Below, in pieces: positions 62,379 through 64,000 of a stretch of DNA of 64,000 nt (its first letter is position 1; the number at the start of each line of letters is the position of its first letter). The notes under the pieces were generated by a model, which saw only the letters and a program-made list of their open reading frames with translations, was not told the DNA's origin and did no database searches. Made by a program: the position numbers and the translations under genes. This DNA is from an uncultured Psychroserpens sp. (GTDB lineage: Bacteria; Bacteroidota; Bacteroidia; Flavobacteriales; Flavobacteriaceae), in NCBI RefSeq assembly GCF_947500255.1, contig NZ_CANMRL010000001.1, forward strand, positions 1,302,001 to 1,366,000, written 5' to 3'.

Positions 62379-64000
62379 ATCTCTTGAAGTCTACTCAATG
62401 CTTGTTTAACCGATTTAATATGCTCAAATGTGAGTAATAAACGTAAACCGTTTCTGGTTTGCTTCTCTTTCATTTTACAATCTTGTGGACGGCTTTGAAT
62501 GTAACTCAACACTTTCGTAAAATTATCACTTTGATAGAACGGACTCTGTTGATCATTGATAAAATATCCCACAAAACGCCCTTGTTTCATAATGATTTTT
62601 TCAAGTCCTATTTTGGTTGCAATCCATTTCACACGAACACTATTCAATAAATCGGTGACTTGAATAGGCAATTCTCCAAAACGGTCAATAATCTCCGTTT
62701 CGAAAGTTTGTAATTCGTCTTCGGTTTTAAGTGTATTCAGTTTCGTATATAGATTTAGTCGCTCAGTGATATTGTTTACATAATCGTCAGGGAATAGGAG
62801 TTCGAAATCAGAATCGATAGTAATATCCTTAACATAGTCTTTCTCTTTTCCATCGTCCTGATATAAATCTTTAAACTCATTTTCTTTGAGTTCATCAATA
62901 GCTTCATTTAGAATTTTTTGATAGGTATCAAACCCGATATCATTGATAAAACCGCTTTGCTCACCACCTAATAAATCTCCAGCACCACGAATTTCGAGAT
63001 CTTTCATGGCAATATTGAAACCACTACCCAACTCGGTAAATTGTTCAAGTGCAGTAATACGTTTTCTGGCGTCATTGGTCATTGCCGAATACTCTGGAGT
63101 GATAAAATAACAAAAGGCCTTTTTATTGCTTCTTCCAACACGACCACGCATTTGGTGCAGATCACTTAGTCCAAAGTTATTGGCATTATTGATAAAAATG
63201 GTATTCGCATTAGGGACATCTAAACCACTTTCTACAATAGTTGTACTCACTAAAACATCAAACTCTCCATTCATAAAAGCAAGCATGAGTTGCTCAAGTT
63301 TCTTACCTTCCATTTGTCCGTGACCTATTCCAATTTTCGCATCAGGAACTAAACGTTGAATCATACCAGCCACTTCTTTTATATTCTCAATACGATTATG
63401 GATGAAGAATATTTGTCCGCCACGTTGGATTTCATAAGTTACCGCATCTCTAATGGTTTCTTCATTAAACCGAATCACATGACTTTCTATAGGATAACGG
63501 TTTGGAGGTGGTGTTGTAATAACCGACAAGTCCCGAGCAGCCATTAAGCTAAACTGTAAGGTTCTTGGAATTGGTGTTGCTGTGAGTGTCAATACATCAA
63601 CGTTATCTTTAAGTGTTTTTAGTTTTTCCTTTACGGCTACACCAAACTTTTGTTCCTCATCGACAATGAGTAAACCAAGGTCTTTAAACTTTACATTTTT
63701 ATTGACTAGCTGATGGGTACCAATAATAATATCGACATGACCTTTTTCTAGTTTTTCGAGTGTGATACGTTTTTCCTTAGCCGTTCTAAAACGGTTGAGG
63801 TAATCTACGGTCACTGGAAAATCTTTAAGGCGCTCTGTAAATGTTTTGTTATGTTGATAAGCCAAAATTGTTGTAGGTACTAAAACGGCCACTTGCTTTC
63901 CATTATCTACAGCTTTAAATGCAGCTCTAATCGCTACTTCAGTTTTCCCAAAACCTACGTCGCCACAAACGAGACGATCCATTGGCCTGTCACTTTCCAT
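62375..64000 (-). CDS. mfd: Transcription-repair coupling factor (3' part)
   Basis: The gene runs off the right edge; the visible 541 residues are about the C-terminal half of a normal Mfd of roughly 1100 residues. The helicase region has Walker A GDVGFGKTE, the DEEQ box (IVDEEQKFG), TATPIPRTL, a TTIVESGLDVPNANT segment, MRGRVGRS and a C-terminal D7-like domain. Mfd removes RNA polymerase stalled at DNA damage and recruits UvrA. The Met at the extreme edge is internal, not the real start. Confidence 0.97.
   Translation of the reverse strand: MESDRPMDRLVCGDVGFGKTEVAIRAAFKAVDNGKQVAVLVPTTILAYQHNKTFTERLKDFPVTVDYLNRFRTAKEKRITLEKLEKGHVDIIIGTHQLVNKNVKFKDLGLLIVDEEQKFGVAVKEKLKTLKDNVDVLTLTATPIPRTLQFSLMAARDLSVITTPPPNRYPIESHVIRFNEETIRDAVTYEIQRGGQIFFIHNRIENIKEVAGMIQRLVPDAKIGIGHGQMEGKKLEQLMLAFMNGEFDVLVSTTIVESGLDVPNANTIFINNANNFGLSDLHQMRGRVGRSNKKAFCYFITPEYSAMTNDARKRITALEQFTELGSGFNIAMKDLEIRGAGDLLGGEQSGFINDIGFDTYQKILNEAIDELKENEFKDLYQDDGKEKDYVKDITIDSDFELLFPDDYVNNITERLNLYTKLNTLKTEDELQTFETEIIDRFGELPIQVTDLLNSVRVKWIATKIGLEKIIMKQGRFVGYFINDQQSPFYQSDNFTKVLSYIQSRPQDCKMKEKQTRNGLRLLLTFEHIKSVKQALSRLQEI

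Noticed and set aside
1-64000. CRISPR arrays, prophage, insertion sequences, tRNA, rRNA
   Set aside because: I looked for regularly spaced repeats, transposase or integrase genes, and cloverleaf sequences and found none.

Overview
The window is AT-rich DNA from a member of the Bacteroidota, almost certainly a marine Flavobacteriaceae. Three things support this. There are type IX secretion system (T9SS) genes: type B C-terminal sorting domains, PorP/SprF and a PorE-like OmpA protein. There is a BatA-E operon, a SusC-like TonB-dependent receptor and many short LxxC-type lipoproteins. Promoters look like the Bacteroidota -7 consensus TAnnTTTG and starts lack strong Shine-Dalgarno sequences. I see no phage, transposase, CRISPR array, tRNA or rRNA.

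Layout. 1-8815: T9SS surface-adhesin locus, with two paralogous giant type B adhesins (the first cut by the window edge) flanking a PorP/SprF barrel and a PorE-like OmpA anchor. 8830-15332: a small membrane protein, then a TonB receptor with a DUF5689 lipoprotein, divergent from a secreted endonuclease/exonuclease/phosphatase-fold enzyme, then a 4-TM protein. 15470-24411: minus-strand operon running from a lipoprotein alpha-2-macroglobulin through two small lipoproteins and an ABM-fold protein to penicillin-binding protein 1C. 24602-27806: lipoprotein isoaspartyl peptidase, ALDH7-type aldehyde dehydrogenase, small lipoprotein. 27943-30509: DUF1800/DUF1501 pair. 30510-31076: a structured intergenic region with a duplicated 142-bp module and an inverted copy of its core next to the start codon of a lipoprotein gene. 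31694-35818: tightly coupled five-gene minus-strand operon (aldo/keto reductase, SDR, HD-type protein, phosphodiester glycosidase, AlbA_2 protein). 35923-36495: DUF4382-like lipoprotein. 36650-47170: MoxR, DUF58 and Bat operon with a duplicated BatD. 47230-52647: SulP, stress protein, SulP and beta-carbonic anhydrase, which looks like an inorganic-carbon uptake module. 52779-60079: mostly single housekeeping and conserved hypothetical genes (cvpA, pheS, gpsA, Kelch protein, LysM/BON protein). 60148-64000: TlpA-like thioredoxin, EamA transporter and the 3' part of mfd.

The most interesting non-coding signal is at 30521-31072. Two 142-bp copies are about 80% identical by my count. Each has a long stem, with a compensatory base change between copies, and a pair of 21-bp-spaced ACC-type half-sites resembling LytTR/AlgR operators. 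A reverse-complement copy of the most conserved core sits at 31051-31072, just before the ATG at 31077, so RNA from the repeats could pair with the translation start region of that lipoprotein gene. Other regulatory signals are a sigma-54-like promoter at 58277, a Fur-like palindrome overlapping a promoter at 52733, and a GC-rich inverted-repeat element before pheS. All functions are assigned by reading the protein sequences; no database search was run.
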